DNA of 64,000 nucleotides from Hydrogeniiclostridium mannosilyticum (GCF_003268275.1 NZ_QLYR01000001.1:682001-746000); one strand, 5' to 3'. Positions 35,425 to 44,490 are shown, counted from the stretch's first letter. A program made the numbers and translations. The notes: generated by a model not told the origin, from the letters alone.

Positions 35425-38010
35425 TTACTCCCTGGTTAAAAACACCTCGCAGCAGCCGGGGCCCATCAATAATGTACGCTCGCCGCCTGCGCAGGCATAG
35501 CCGTCTGGCACCCGGACACGCGCCTCGGCATTCCATGGCACCTGCACCGTCATCAAAAGGCGATCCGCCTCCTTTTTCCAGCTGCAGCGAACCGTGCCGC
35601 GGGTCGTCTCATAAGCTGCCGTCACCCGGTTTAAGCCTTCAGGCACAGAGGGCCTCAGCTCTATCCCGCCGACAGCCAGGCCGCTTTCATCGCGTATGCC
35701 GCCCAGCGCTTTCAGGAACCAGATGGTAAAGGCCCCCAGCATCGGGTGGTCATGCGAGTTCATGTAATTGCCTGTCAGGTTCTCCCAGCGCTCCCAAATG
35801 GTGGTCGCGCCGTTTTCAAGCATAAAGCCGAGGCTGGGGTAAGTCGTCTGCCCGGCCAGACGGTAGGCAATATCGTCCAGCCCTTCTCGGTTCAGCAGTT
35901 CATAAAGGTACTTGGTCATCTGGTTTCCCGTTGTCGTATGGTACTGGTTTTCATCCACAATATTGAGCAGCAGGTTTCTCAGTACCCGCTCTTTCTGATC
36001 TGGCGGCACGATATCAAGGAAAAGCGGGAAAATATTGCAGGCCTGCACGTTGGTGCCATAGCAGCCCTCTTCTCGATTAAGGTAAGCGCGGTTCACCGCC
36101 TCCTTCACCTGTTCCTTCTCCGCGGCAAAGCATGCGGCTTCCTCCGGGAGCCCCAGCACGCCGGCCGCTTTCTCCATTATGTAATAATCATAGTATAAAT
36201 AACCAGTTGTAATAATTGGCGCCGGGATATTGGCAGGCAGGGCATCCACACCCCGCATCAGCAGCGCCTGAGTCATTGGCGGGGCCCATTCCCCGCAGAA
36301 ACGGTCGATAATCAGTCCCGCGCCGTCGCGCTGCGAGGCCTTGAAGGCCACATATTTTTTCATGGCCTCATAATGGCGGCGCAGCGGCTGCAGGTCGCCA
36401 TAAAACTGGTAGTAGAACCAGGGGAGCAGCACCAGCACGCTTGAGATATGGGAAGCCGGAAGGTCGCCGAAGAAATACGGGGCCGTATCCGGGATGGCAC
36501 CGGTGTCCGGGTCCTGGGCATCCGCCAGGTCATTGAGCCATTTTTCATAAAAAAGCGCCATGTCAAAATTATAAAGGCCTTCCTCAAAACGGACCGTCAT
36601 GTCATTGATCCAGCCCAGGCGCTCGTCACGCTGCGGGCAATCCGTCGGCACACTGTGCAGATTGTTCTGTTCCGTGCGCAGCATCGCATCGTAAATTTTA
36701 TTGAGCAGTTCATTATCACAGTCAAAGGCGGAGGCCCGCTTTACGGCCGTGTGCACGCAATGCGCCCGCACCTCTTCGATCATCACCCCTGCCGTCATCT
36801 CAATCTGAACATAGCGGAAACCATGGTAGGTAAAACGCGGGTGGTAAACAGCCGCCTCCTGTTCCCCCAGAATATAGGTGTCTGTCGCGCGCGCATAGCG
36901 CAGATTTTTCTGGTTCACCGTGCCGTCGGCATTCAGTACCTCACCGTAACGCAGCGTTACGCTGCCGCCCGCGCTCCCTTTTACCCGGATCTGTACCCAG
37001 CCGGCGATATTTTCACCAAAATCCGCAACCAGCTTGTAGTCCTCATCCTCCGTATAAGCCAGGTAGGCCGGCTTCAGCTCCCGCACCACCTCAATGGACG
37101 GCATAAGCTGGCACACGAGCCTTCCTGCAGGGGCGCCGGCCTCCACAGCCGGAGACCATTCCTGCGGCTGGGGCCGGTAGCCCCGGTCGCGCCAGCCTGC
37201 CTTTTCCAACCGGGCATCATACAGTTCGCCGTCATAAATACTGTTCTCTCTGACGGCGCCCGCGCTGCAAAGCCATGAACCGTCTGCACCGGTTGAAAAG
37301 CAGGTATCATCCAGGGCCACCTTGCATAAAAGCCGCGGCGTCCCCAGCCAGGCCGGGTAACGGTTGACCAGCTTTTTCATTCCTTCATGCCGGTGCCCAT
37401 ACCAGCCCTCGCCCAGCTCCACAGCCAGCACGTTTTCTCCTTTTTCCAACAGCGCGGTAACATCAAAGCAGCGGTAGAGCACCGTTTTCCGGTAATCCGT
37501 CCAGCCTGGGTCCAAAACGCTGGACCCAATCTTTTTTCCGTTTAAATAGGCCTCAAAATAGCCGAGCCCGCTGATGTAAATTCTGGCCAGCTTCGGCAAA
37601 TCCGCCACCGTGAAGGTTTTACGCACCAGGGTTGAAACCCCCTGCTGCGCACAGGGCATCTGAATCCAGCTCCCCTGCCAAGCCGCGGCATCCAGCAGTC
37701 CTGTTTCAAAGCAGGACTCGCCCTGCAAACGGGCGCACGGCTCCGGCTCTGACCACCTTCTCAGAGAAACCTGCACCTGCCACCGGTAGCGCTGCCGGCC
37801 AGCAAGCGGCAATCCGTCGTATTCCACCGCACAGGAGCGGTTTGAAAAGACCTCGCCGCTGTCCCAGACCTCCTGCTCCCCGCGCCAAACATGGACACGG
37901 TAGGAAACCTGAACCGTATTTTCCCATTCCCCGTTCACCCGCCATGCAAAACGCGGCTTCGGGTTCTGCACGCCAAGCGGCTCTTTCAAATATTCACAAG
38001 TTAACTGCAT
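35425..38010 (-). CDS. Alpha-L-rhamnosidase, GH78
   Basis: An 861-residue family 78 enzyme releasing terminal rhamnose from plant glycosides or pectins. N-terminal sandwich domains (LTCEYLKEPLGVQNPKPRFA; YISGLGYFEAYLNGKKIG) lead to the (alpha/alpha)6 barrel with VPTDCPQRDERLGWINDM (general acid Glu in DERLGW) and the C-terminal TIWERWE (conserved Glu). No signal peptide, so it works on imported sugars in the cytoplasm. ATG at 38010 with GGAG five bases upstream is preferred to 38034. Divergent from the AraC/PocR gene. Confidence 0.95.
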   Translation of the reverse strand: MQLTCEYLKEPLGVQNPKPRFAWRVNGEWENTVQVSYRVHVWRGEQEVWDSGEVFSNRSCAVEYDGLPLAGRQRYRWQVQVSLRRWSEPEPCARLQGESCFETGLLDAAAWQGSWIQMPCAQQGVSTLVRKTFTVADLPKLARIYISGLGYFEAYLNGKKIGSSVLDPGWTDYRKTVLYRCFDVTALLEKGENVLAVELGEGWYGHRHEGMKKLVNRYPAWLGTPRLLCKVALDDTCFSTGADGSWLCSAGAVRENSIYDGELYDARLEKAGWRDRGYRPQPQEWSPAVEAGAPAGRLVCQLMPSIEVVRELKPAYLAYTEDEDYKLVADFGENIAGWVQIRVKGSAGGSVTLRYGEVLNADGTVNQKNLRYARATDTYILGEQEAAVYHPRFTYHGFRYVQIEMTAGVMIEEVRAHCVHTAVKRASAFDCDNELLNKIYDAMLRTEQNNLHSVPTDCPQRDERLGWINDMTVRFEEGLYNFDMALFYEKWLNDLADAQDPDTGAIPDTAPYFFGDLPASHISSVLVLLPWFYYQFYGDLQPLRRHYEAMKKYVAFKASQRDGAGLIIDRFCGEWAPPMTQALLMRGVDALPANIPAPIITTGYLYYDYYIMEKAAGVLGLPEEAACFAAEKEQVKEAVNRAYLNREEGCYGTNVQACNIFPLFLDIVPPDQKERVLRNLLLNIVDENQYHTTTGNQMTKYLYELLNREGLDDIAYRLAGQTTYPSLGFMLENGATTIWERWENLTGNYMNSHDHPMLGAFTIWFLKALGGIRDESGLAVGGIELRPSVPEGLNRVTAAYETTRGTVRCSWKKEADRLLMTVQVPWNAEARVRVPDGYACAGGERTLLMGPGCCEVFLTRE

Positions 38011-38186
38011 GTTCTCTCCAGACCTCAATGCCATTGGTCAAAACAACCCCTTTCTATATGTCCCATTTTACCCATTTCCCACCGGGATTTCAACCCAAAA
38101 TCACAAGAAATGATATGTTTTTTTATACAGAAAAGAAAAGCGGTTTTCTTATTCCCTGAAGTATTTATTTTCCTGCAGCGCTCCTA

Positions 38187-38215
38187 TTGAAATCCGCCGT
38201 TTTAAAGGCTATACT
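38187..38215 (+). promoter_or_regulatory. Promoter of the AraC/PocR regulator gene
   Basis: TTGAAA (38187-38192) and TATACT (38210-38215), 17-base spacer. The leader of about 120 bases (38222-38343) contains several GC hairpins (GCCGATGC..., GCGGCGC...) but no riboswitch I recognise. Confidence 0.7.
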
Positions 38216-38343
38216 TATTTTTAAGCAACGCCGATGCTAAAATATTCGGTACAGCACGGCATTTCCCGCGGCGCTTAAAACCTTGTGAGCCTGCTGGGCG
38301 GACTAATAGACGAAATTATGATAAAAGGTAAAAGGTTGTAGGC

Positions 38344-39552
38344 ATGATAACTGGAGATTTAAGGGAAAAAAGTGAAAAGTACTGCGAATGCTTTGAAAGC
38401 CTGTGCGGGGCGGCATGCGCCGTGTTCGACGTGGGGGAAGTAAAAACGCTCTTTCAATGCCCCGGCGGCGCAGGCTTCTGCGACAACTGCTCACACTGCC
38501 AGGCCCAGTACAGTTACCTGTACGGCTGCCACGAGGCCTACCGCTGGAACGGCAAATATATCTATTATTGCCCCGCCGGGCTTGTATTTATTGCCTCGCC
38601 CCTCTCAGATGCGACCGGAGAGCTCGCCGGGGGCATTGTTGCCGGCCCCATCGTAATGGGGGAACCGCAGGACACCCTCTCAGAGCTGCCGCAGGATTTA
38701 CACAAAAGCATTCAGGCCCTGCCGGTTTTCTCCACCCGTAAGACCAACCATATCGCGGAGACGCTCTCACTGGTCACCTCCTCCATTAGCGGGCTGCCGC
38801 ACAGCCGCATGGGGAATTTTGTCTATGAGCAGGAGCAGCTGCTCAAGGATATTTATTCCGTGCGGGAGCGAAGCCTCAGCGAGGCCCGCAACCCATACCC
38901 CATTGAGGATGAAAAAAAGCTGCAGGCCATGATTCGCAACCGGGACAAGGCCGGCTCTCAAAAGATGATAAACCAACTGCTGAGCCACATTTTTTTGGCC
39001 AGCGACTTTGAGTTGGACGAGATCAAGGCGCGCGTCATTGAGCTTGTGGTGCTGCTCTCGCGTGCGACAATCGATGCTGGCGCCGACATCAATGAAATTT
39101 TCCGCTTCAGTAAAAATTACTTCCACGATATTGAACAGTTTCATTCTATTGAGGAGCTCAGCGTCTGGCTCACCGGGATTATGCACCGCTTCATCAACTA
39201 TTCCTTCGATTTCCGCCAGATTAAGCATGCGGACTCCGTCTATAAGGTGATGGAATATGTGCGGGATAATTTTGACAAAAAGCTGACGCTCGATGAAATT
39301 GCCCGCAACGTCTACCTGAGCCGCTCCTATCTAAGCCGGGTTTTCAAGGAGGAAACGGGCCAGAACCTCTCTGCATACATCAATTCCGTGCGCATTGACA
39401 AAAGCAAAATCATGCTGATGGACAGCAATGTAAATCTGGCCGACATTGCAAACCTCTGCGGGTTTGAGGACCAGAGCTATTTTATCCGCGTTTTTAAAAA
39501 GCTGGTGGGCGTCTCGCCTAAAAAATATCGGGACAGCCGCGGGCACATTTGA
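38344..39552 (+). CDS. AraC-family regulator with PocR sensory domain
   Basis: A 402-residue regulator. The N-terminal PocR domain (about 10-170) shows its Cys/His-rich signature CSHCQAQYSYLYGCHEAYRW and YYCPAGLVFIASPL. The middle is helical. The C-terminal AraC pair of HTH motifs is at about 300-398 (LTLDEIARNVYLSRSYLSRV, then LADIANLCGFEDQSYFIRVF). PocR domains sense small organic compounds in anaerobes, often with corrinoid or propanediol genes. Directly repeated 17-base boxes at 39560-39596 before the next gene are its probable binding site. It likely activates the corrinoid protein gene and RACo. Confidence 0.92.
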   Translation: MITGDLREKSEKYCECFESLCGAACAVFDVGEVKTLFQCPGGAGFCDNCSHCQAQYSYLYGCHEAYRWNGKYIYYCPAGLVFIASPLSDATGELAGGIVAGPIVMGEPQDTLSELPQDLHKSIQALPVFSTRKTNHIAETLSLVTSSISGLPHSRMGNFVYEQEQLLKDIYSVRERSLSEARNPYPIEDEKKLQAMIRNRDKAGSQKMINQLLSHIFLASDFELDEIKARVIELVVLLSRATIDAGADINEIFRFSKNYFHDIEQFHSIEELSVWLTGIMHRFINYSFDFRQIKHADSVYKVMEYVRDNFDKKLTLDEIARNVYLSRSYLSRVFKEETGQNLSAYINSVRIDKSKIMLMDSNVNLADIANLCGFEDQSYFIRVFKKLVGVSPKKYRDSRGHI

Positions 39553-39559
39553 AGAAACC

Positions 39560-39596
39560 GCAATAAAATTTTATAATTGGCAATAAAATTCTATAA
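39560..39596 (+). promoter_or_regulatory. Tandem direct repeats, probable AraC/PocR binding site
   Basis: GCAATAAAATTTTATAA (39560-39576) and GCAATAAAATTCTATAA (39580-39596): 16 of 17 identical, 20 bases apart. CAATAAAAT recurs at 39612. Direct repeats two helical turns apart suit an AraC-type activator. Confidence 0.7.
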
Positions 39597-39660
39597 AAAC
39601 GTTTCTCAACACAATAAAATAAGGACATGAAAACAAACACATTGTGAAGGAGAAATTGTT

Positions 39661-40299
39661 ATGGCAATATTGGAAGATATTTGCAGCTTTCTGCAAAAGG
39701 GCCGCGCTCCAAAGGTAAAGGAGCTTGTCCAGCAGGCCATTGACGAAGGGCTGCCCGCAAAGGATATCCTTGAGCAGGGCCTGCTCAGCGGTATGACCAT
39801 CATCGGCGAAAAGTTCAAGAACAACGAGGTTTTCGTGCCAGAGGTTCTGATTGCCGCCCGCGCAATGAACGCCGGCATCACCATTTTGAAGCCTCACCTT
39901 GTTTCCGCCGGCGTAGAGTCCAAGGGCACGGCAGTTATTGGCACCGTGCGCGGCGACCTGCATGACATTGGCAAGAACCTGGTAAAAATGATGATGGAAG
40001 GCAAGGGCATCACCGTCATTGACCTTGGTGTAGACGTTTCCCCCGAGCAGTTCTATGATGCCGCCGTTGAAAATAAGGCGCAGCTTGTATGCTGCTCTGC
40101 ACTGCTGACCACCACCATGAACGAGATGAAAAATGTCGTAGAGATCTTCGAGGAAAAGGGCATGCGCGATGCCGTCAAGATCATGATCGGCGGCGCTCCT
40201 GTAACCGAGAGCTTCTGCCAGGCGATCAAGGCGGACTGCTATACCCCGGATGCCGCATCCGCCGCGGATGCCGCGTTGGATTTTTGTACTGCTTCCTGA
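39661..40299 (+). CDS. Corrinoid (B12-binding) protein of a methyltransferase system
   Basis: A 212-residue protein of the MtaC/MtbC/MttC type. An N-terminal helical cap (about 1-85; LSGMTIIGEKFKNNEVFVPE) precedes a Rossmann cobalamin domain with the lower-ligand motif RGDLHDIGKNLV (His101), LGVDVSPEQFYDA and MIGGAPVT. It accepts a methyl group from a substrate-specific methyltransferase and passes it on. Strong AAGGAG before ATG. No methyltransferase gene is adjacent. Followed by a terminator, then RACo. Which methyl donor is used (methanol, amine, glycine betaine, aryl ether) cannot be told. Confidence 0.93.
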   Translation: MAILEDICSFLQKGRAPKVKELVQQAIDEGLPAKDILEQGLLSGMTIIGEKFKNNEVFVPEVLIAARAMNAGITILKPHLVSAGVESKGTAVIGTVRGDLHDIGKNLVKMMMEGKGITVIDLGVDVSPEQFYDAAVENKAQLVCCSALLTTTMNEMKNVVEIFEEKGMRDAVKIMIGGAPVTESFCQAIKADCYTPDAASAADAALDFCTAS

Positions 40300-40313
40300 G
40301 AATAAGCGAATCG

Positions 40314-40346
40314 AAGGCTCCCGGAATGATGCCGGGAGCCTTTTTT
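40314..40346 (+). terminator. Terminator between the corrinoid protein gene and RACo
   Basis: AAGGCTCCCGG and CCGGGAGCCTT with a 7-base loop, then six T. Partial read-through would lower RACo relative to the corrinoid protein. Confidence 0.9.
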
Positions 40347-40441
40347 ATTATTCTTTTCAATTCAGGATTGACCCGCAGGAGGGATTCCCTTATAATAACC
40401 TCACCGATACCCTCATATTTTAAAAAGCCAGGTGACAACTT

Positions 40442-42025
40442 ATGCCATTCATTAAACTTCAAATGGACCATATGCTCCGGGAAATCCCCTATGAGCCCGA
40501 TGCCGCCCTTCCGCTTTCGGATCTTCTTGAAAGCGCCGGGGTTTCCATCAATAAACCCTGTGCCGGAACCGGACGCTGCGGAAAGTGCCGGGTTCAGGTA
40601 ACCGGAGAGCTCTCCGCCCCCACCGGCCAGGAACGGTCCCTGCTGGGCGAAGAAGCGCTGCAAAACGGAATCCGGCTGGCCTGTATGGCTCATGCGTTGG
40701 GCGACATCACCGTGGCCCCGCTACAGGAGCAAGGGGCCCTGGCCATTGAATCAGGTGTTATCCTGCCGGAAATCTCGCTTTCCCCCCTAGGCGGAAACAA
40801 CGGCCGCTATGGCGCCGCCATTGATATTGGTACCACCACCGTCGCCGCCTACCTGTATGACCTGGCGTCCGGCCGGTGCTGGGCCAAAGGCGGGGCGCCC
40901 AACCCGCAAGCTGTTTTCGGCGCGGACGTCATCTCCCGCATCGAGCAGTCTCTTGCTGGAAACAGAGGCCCGCTCTCGGAAAAGATTGTGGACTGCATCA
41001 ACACGCTGCTCAAAAGGCTTGCTCAGGAAACCGGCATTTCTAACCGGGAAATTGACTGTGTTGTCATTACAGGAAACACCACCATGCTGTACCTGCTGAC
41101 GGCGCAGGACCCCGACTGCCTTTCACATGCTCCCTTTGACGCCGGCTGCCTTTTCGGCGAGAGGCTCTCACCGGCGGAATTGTCCATTGACATCTGCCCG
41201 GACGGCCTTCTCTATCTGCCGCGCTGCATCTCCGCGTTTGTCGGCGCAGATATTACCACCGCTATCCTCTCCTGCGGACTATGGCAGGCAGACAGACCCG
41301 AGCTGCTGCTGGACATCGGCACCAACGGCGAGATTGCGCTCTGCCATGACGGGCGGCTGCTCTGCTGCTCCACCGCCGCCGGCCCGGCTCTGGAGGGCGC
41401 GGGGATCTATATGGGGATGACCGCGCTGCCGGGCGCCATCGACCATGTTTACCTGACCGGCGGTAAAATTACCTATACCACCATCGGCGGTGCGGAGGCA
41501 AAGGGCATCTGCGGCTCCGGTATTCTGGATGCTGCCGCTGTCCTGCTCGATGCGGGCATGCTGGATGAAACCGGCGTTATTCTGGAGGAGGACCACGACT
41601 TCCTCAACATGATTACGGAGAAGGATGACCAGCCCGCTGTAGCCATTGGCCCCGTTATCCTGACGCAAAAGGATATCCGCGCCATTCAGCTTGCTAAAAG
41701 CGCAATCTGTGCCGGAATCCTGACCCTGCTGGACACCGCCGGCATTCAGCCTGACGAGGTTGCCTCCTTTTTTATTGCGGGGGGCTTCGGTAACTATATC
41801 TCCATTCCCAGCGCCGTCCGCATCGGCCTCATACCGGGCCCGCTGGCTGAGAAAGCAAAAATTCTCGGCAACGCAGCAGCAGCAGGCGCCATCGCCACCC
41901 TGCTTCAGGAATCCAACGCCGGGGCCTCCTATTCCCTGGCGGAGGCGGCCCAAACAGCCGACCTTTCCTCCAGTCCTATCTTTATGGACCATTATATGGA
42001 CTGCATGATGTTCCCGGAAAGCTGA
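40442..42025 (+). CDS. Reductive activator of corrinoid proteins (RACo, ASKHA family)
   Basis: A 527-residue ATP-dependent activator that reduces inactive Co(II) corrinoid proteins to Co(I). The N-terminal plant-type [2Fe-2S] domain has Cys40, Cys46, Cys49 (CAGTGRCGKC) and Cys81. After a linker comes the ASKHA ATPase domain: GAAIDIGTTTVAAYLYD, VVITGNTTMLYLLT, DIGTNGEIAL, and a late FFIAGGFGNYI. Length and order fit RACo/RamA-like DUF4445 proteins. ATG at 40442 with AGGTGA upstream. Its client is most likely the corrinoid protein just upstream. Confidence 0.92.
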   Translation: MPFIKLQMDHMLREIPYEPDAALPLSDLLESAGVSINKPCAGTGRCGKCRVQVTGELSAPTGQERSLLGEEALQNGIRLACMAHALGDITVAPLQEQGALAIESGVILPEISLSPLGGNNGRYGAAIDIGTTTVAAYLYDLASGRCWAKGGAPNPQAVFGADVISRIEQSLAGNRGPLSEKIVDCINTLLKRLAQETGISNREIDCVVITGNTTMLYLLTAQDPDCLSHAPFDAGCLFGERLSPAELSIDICPDGLLYLPRCISAFVGADITTAILSCGLWQADRPELLLDIGTNGEIALCHDGRLLCCSTAAGPALEGAGIYMGMTALPGAIDHVYLTGGKITYTTIGGAEAKGICGSGILDAAAVLLDAGMLDETGVILEEDHDFLNMITEKDDQPAVAIGPVILTQKDIRAIQLAKSAICAGILTLLDTAGIQPDEVASFFIAGGFGNYISIPSAVRIGLIPGPLAEKAKILGNAAAAGAIATLLQESNAGASYSLAEAAQTADLSSSPIFMDHYMDCMMFPES

Positions 42026-42117
42026 CCCGAAAGCATTGTCTGGGCAGCCTTCAGCTTTTACCGGGCCCCTTTGTTCGTCCCCGGCGAAGGCGGGAGCTCA
42101 TCCCCTGGAAACAATAA

Positions 42118-42161
42118 CAAAAAAACGGCGCGCGGTTCGTTTCCGGCGCGCCGTTTTTTCA
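42118..42161. terminator. Bidirectional terminator between RACo and malY
   Basis: AAAACGGCGCGC and GCGCGCCGTTTT stem with T-runs on both strands. Confidence 0.85.
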
Positions 42162-42180
42162 GTGCAAACCAAGCGGCGGC

Positions 42181-43353
42181 TTACAGGCTTTTTACCGCGT
42201 TGTTCAACCGATCCATGGCCTCCTCCAAAACAGAGCGTGGGCAGGCGGCATTCAGCCGCGCGAACCCGCTGCCGCCCTCACCGAATGCGGCGCCCTGGAT
42301 CAGCCAGATCTTTGCCCTATGCCCCAGAAAATGCTCCAGTTCCTCATCGGACAGCCCTAAAGCCCGGAAATCCAGCCACAGCAAATAGGTGCCTTCGGGC
42401 CGCTGGAAGCGAACCTGTGGTATTTGCGTTTTTAAATAGCGCTCAATAAAATCGATATTTCCCGCCAGATAGGCAAGCAGCTCGTCCAGCCATTGCCTGC
42501 CGTAACGGTAGGCCGCTTCACAGGCAACCAGTCCCATGGCGTTGACACCGCTAACCGCGACCCTGCCCATCTCTTCCTGGAACCTTTTGCGCACCGTATA
42601 ATCTGGGATAAAGATGTTGGAGGCCTCCAGGCCCGCAAGGTTAAAGGTCTTGCTTGGCGCTGTACAGATGATGGAGTTAAAGGCGTGCTCCGCCCCCAGG
42701 CTTGCGAACACGGTGTGCCGGTGGCCCGGATAGGTAAAGTCGCAATGGATCTCATCACTGACTACCAGCACATTATGCTTCAGGCAAATCTCTCCCATTT
42801 TACGGAGCTCCTCTTCCGTCCATACCCGGCCAACCGGGTTGTGGGGACTGCAAAGCAGGAACAGCTTGACCTCATGCTCAATAATTTTTTTCTCAAAATC
42901 CGCATAATCCACCGTGTAGATTCCATCTGTGCATTGAAGCGGGTTCACCACCAGTTCCCGCTTATTGGACTTTACCACCCCCGCATAGGGGTCGTAAACC
43001 GGCTGCTGGATCAAAACTGCGTCGCCTTCCCGTGTGAGCGCCCGCACCGCTGTTGCCAGCGCAAAGACCACGCCCGGCGTCTTTACCATCCAATCCCGCC
43101 GGGTCTCCCAGCCAAAATAATCGTGAAACCAGCCGGCGACTGCCTCGTAGTAGCTTTCACCGCTCTCAGAATAGCCGAAAATACCATGCCGGCTGCTTTT
43201 TTCCAGCGCCTGCGAAACCTCCTTTGGGATACGGAAATCCATATCCGCTACCCAAAGCGGAATCACGTCCTCCGGCAGTCCCCTGGCCCGGATTAAATCG
43301 TATTTTACCGCATTGGTATGCCGGCGGTCTATCACTTCGTCAAACTGATACAT
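42181..43353 (-). CDS. MalY/PatB family PLP-dependent C-S lyase / aminotransferase
   Basis: A 390-residue fold-type I PLP enzyme. Seen: the N-terminal KYDLIRARGLPEDVIPLWVA with WVADMDF, the ligand DEIHCDF, the PLP lysine in TAPSKTFNLAGL, and a C-terminal Arg region. MalY/PatB proteins cleave cystathionine or cysteine (C-S beta-lyase), some also transaminate. It follows cysK by 23 bases in the same direction, which supports a role in sulfur amino-acid metabolism. Substrate preference is inferred. Confidence 0.92.
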   Translation of the reverse strand: MYQFDEVIDRRHTNAVKYDLIRARGLPEDVIPLWVADMDFRIPKEVSQALEKSSRHGIFGYSESGESYYEAVAGWFHDYFGWETRRDWMVKTPGVVFALATAVRALTREGDAVLIQQPVYDPYAGVVKSNKRELVVNPLQCTDGIYTVDYADFEKKIIEHEVKLFLLCSPHNPVGRVWTEEELRKMGEICLKHNVLVVSDEIHCDFTYPGHRHTVFASLGAEHAFNSIICTAPSKTFNLAGLEASNIFIPDYTVRKRFQEEMGRVAVSGVNAMGLVACEAAYRYGRQWLDELLAYLAGNIDFIERYLKTQIPQVRFQRPEGTYLLWLDFRALGLSDEELEHFLGHRAKIWLIQGAAFGEGGSGFARLNAACPRSVLEEAMDRLNNAVKSL

Positions 43354-43376
43354 TCTTTTAGGCTCCTCTCAAATCT

Positions 43377-44315
43377 CTAATCCGCATCCTGAAACAGCGG
43401 GGTGGAAAGGTAGCGCTCCCCAGAGTCGGGCAGAAGCACCACGATATTTTTGCCGCGGTAGGCCTCTCTTTCAGCCAGCCTCGCGGCGGCAGCAAGCGCG
43501 GCGCCCGATGAAATGCCGACAAGCAGCCCTTCCGTTCCGGCGACCAGGCGGCTTGCTTCGTAGGCCTCTTTCTCCTGCACCGCGGCAATCTCGTCATAAA
43601 TACCCGTATTCAGGATTTTCGGCACAAAGCCCGCGCCAATGCCCTGAAGGCCATGCGGCCCAGCCTGGTCCTTGGAAAGAACCGGTGATTTTGCAGGCTC
43701 TACCGCCACCACCCGAATAGCCGGGTTCTTACCTTTCAGGTATTCCCCGGCGCCGGTCAGCGTACCGCCCGTTCCCACACCTGCCACAAAAACATCCACG
43801 GTTCCATCGGTGTCCCGCCATATTTCAGGCCCTGTTGACGTGCGGTGCGCCTCCGGGTTGACAGGGTTGACAAATTGGCCCGGGATAAAGCTTGTTTCCG
43901 GCATGGCGGCCGCCAGCTCCTGCGCCTTGTCAATTGCGCCCTGCATTCCCTTGGCGCCTTCCGTCAGCACCAGCTCCGCGCCATAGGCCTTCAGCAGATT
44001 TCTCCTTTCAACGCTCATAGTCTCCGGCATTGTCAAAATGACCCGGTAGCCGTGGGAGGCCGCCACACTGGCCAGTCCAATGCCTGTATTGCCGCTTGTC
44101 GGCTCAATGATTACATTTCCGGGCTTCAGCAGCCCCCTCTGTTCTGCATCCTCAACCATCGCCTTGGCTACGCGGTCCTTTACACTGCCTGCCGGGTTCA
44201 AATATTCCAGCTTTCCGATCAGCCGGGCCGGGATATTCCGGGCCTGCGCATAACGCGCCAGCTCAAGCAGCGGCGTGTTGCCCACTAGGTCTGTCAGTCT
44301 GTTATAAATCTTCAT
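43377..44315 (-). CDS. cysK: Cysteine synthase (O-acetylserine sulfhydrylase)
   Basis: A 312-residue fold-type II PLP enzyme that makes cysteine from O-acetylserine and sulfide. Motifs: PLP lysine in NPAGSVKDRVAKAM, PTSGNTGIGLA, substrate loop region FVNPVNPEAHRTSTGPEIW, phosphate loop GVGTGGTLTG, and EGLLVGISSGAA. Full length for the family. First gene of the cysK-malY unit. Its transcript begins with a hairpin plus T-run at 44385-44456, so transcription is probably attenuated before the gene. Confidence 0.95.
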   Translation of the reverse strand: MKIYNRLTDLVGNTPLLELARYAQARNIPARLIGKLEYLNPAGSVKDRVAKAMVEDAEQRGLLKPGNVIIEPTSGNTGIGLASVAASHGYRVILTMPETMSVERRNLLKAYGAELVLTEGAKGMQGAIDKAQELAAAMPETSFIPGQFVNPVNPEAHRTSTGPEIWRDTDGTVDVFVAGVGTGGTLTGAGEYLKGKNPAIRVVAVEPAKSPVLSKDQAGPHGLQGIGAGFVPKILNTGIYDEIAAVQEKEAYEASRLVAGTEGLLVGISSGAALAAAARLAEREAYRGKNIVVLLPDSGERYLSTPLFQDAD

Positions 44316-44384
44316 TGCCTTTCCTCTTCTCCATTATGGTCGGGCCTGTTTTACCCTAATTGCCTCTTTCCGCGGAAAAACGGC

Positions 44385-44456
44385 AAAAAAGCCCGCGCCG
44401 CCTAATTGGCCAAACGGCAACCGGCATAGCGCCGGGCCAGGATGAGCGGGCTTTTT
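44385..44456 (-). other. Leader hairpin/terminator before cysK (candidate attenuator or small RNA)
   Basis: On the minus strand the RNA would begin a few bases before AAAAAGCCCGC, which pairs with GCGGGCTTTTTT about 55 bases later; inside are CCGGC/GCCGG and TTGGCCAA pairings. The full unit is a compact structured RNA ending in an intrinsic terminator, 65 bases before the cysK ATG. I recognise no Rfam-type consensus. Confidence 0.65.
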
Positions 44457-44462
44457 AAATTA

Positions 44463-44490
44463 AGTATACCCTGCGAAAATAAAAAGTCAA
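44463..44490 (-). promoter_or_regulatory. Promoter of the cysK leader
   Basis: Minus-strand TTGACT (44485-44490) and TATACT (44463-44468), 16-base spacer, about 7 bases before the leader hairpin. Confidence 0.8.

Noticed and set aside
36448-37278. Long antisense frame within the rhamnosidase gene
   Set aside because: Composition shadow of a GC-rich gene; no recognisable domain.
40226-40693. Minus-strand 155-codon frame between the corrinoid protein gene and RACo
   Set aside because: It crosses the terminator and overlaps the RACo 2Fe-2S domain; no coding features.
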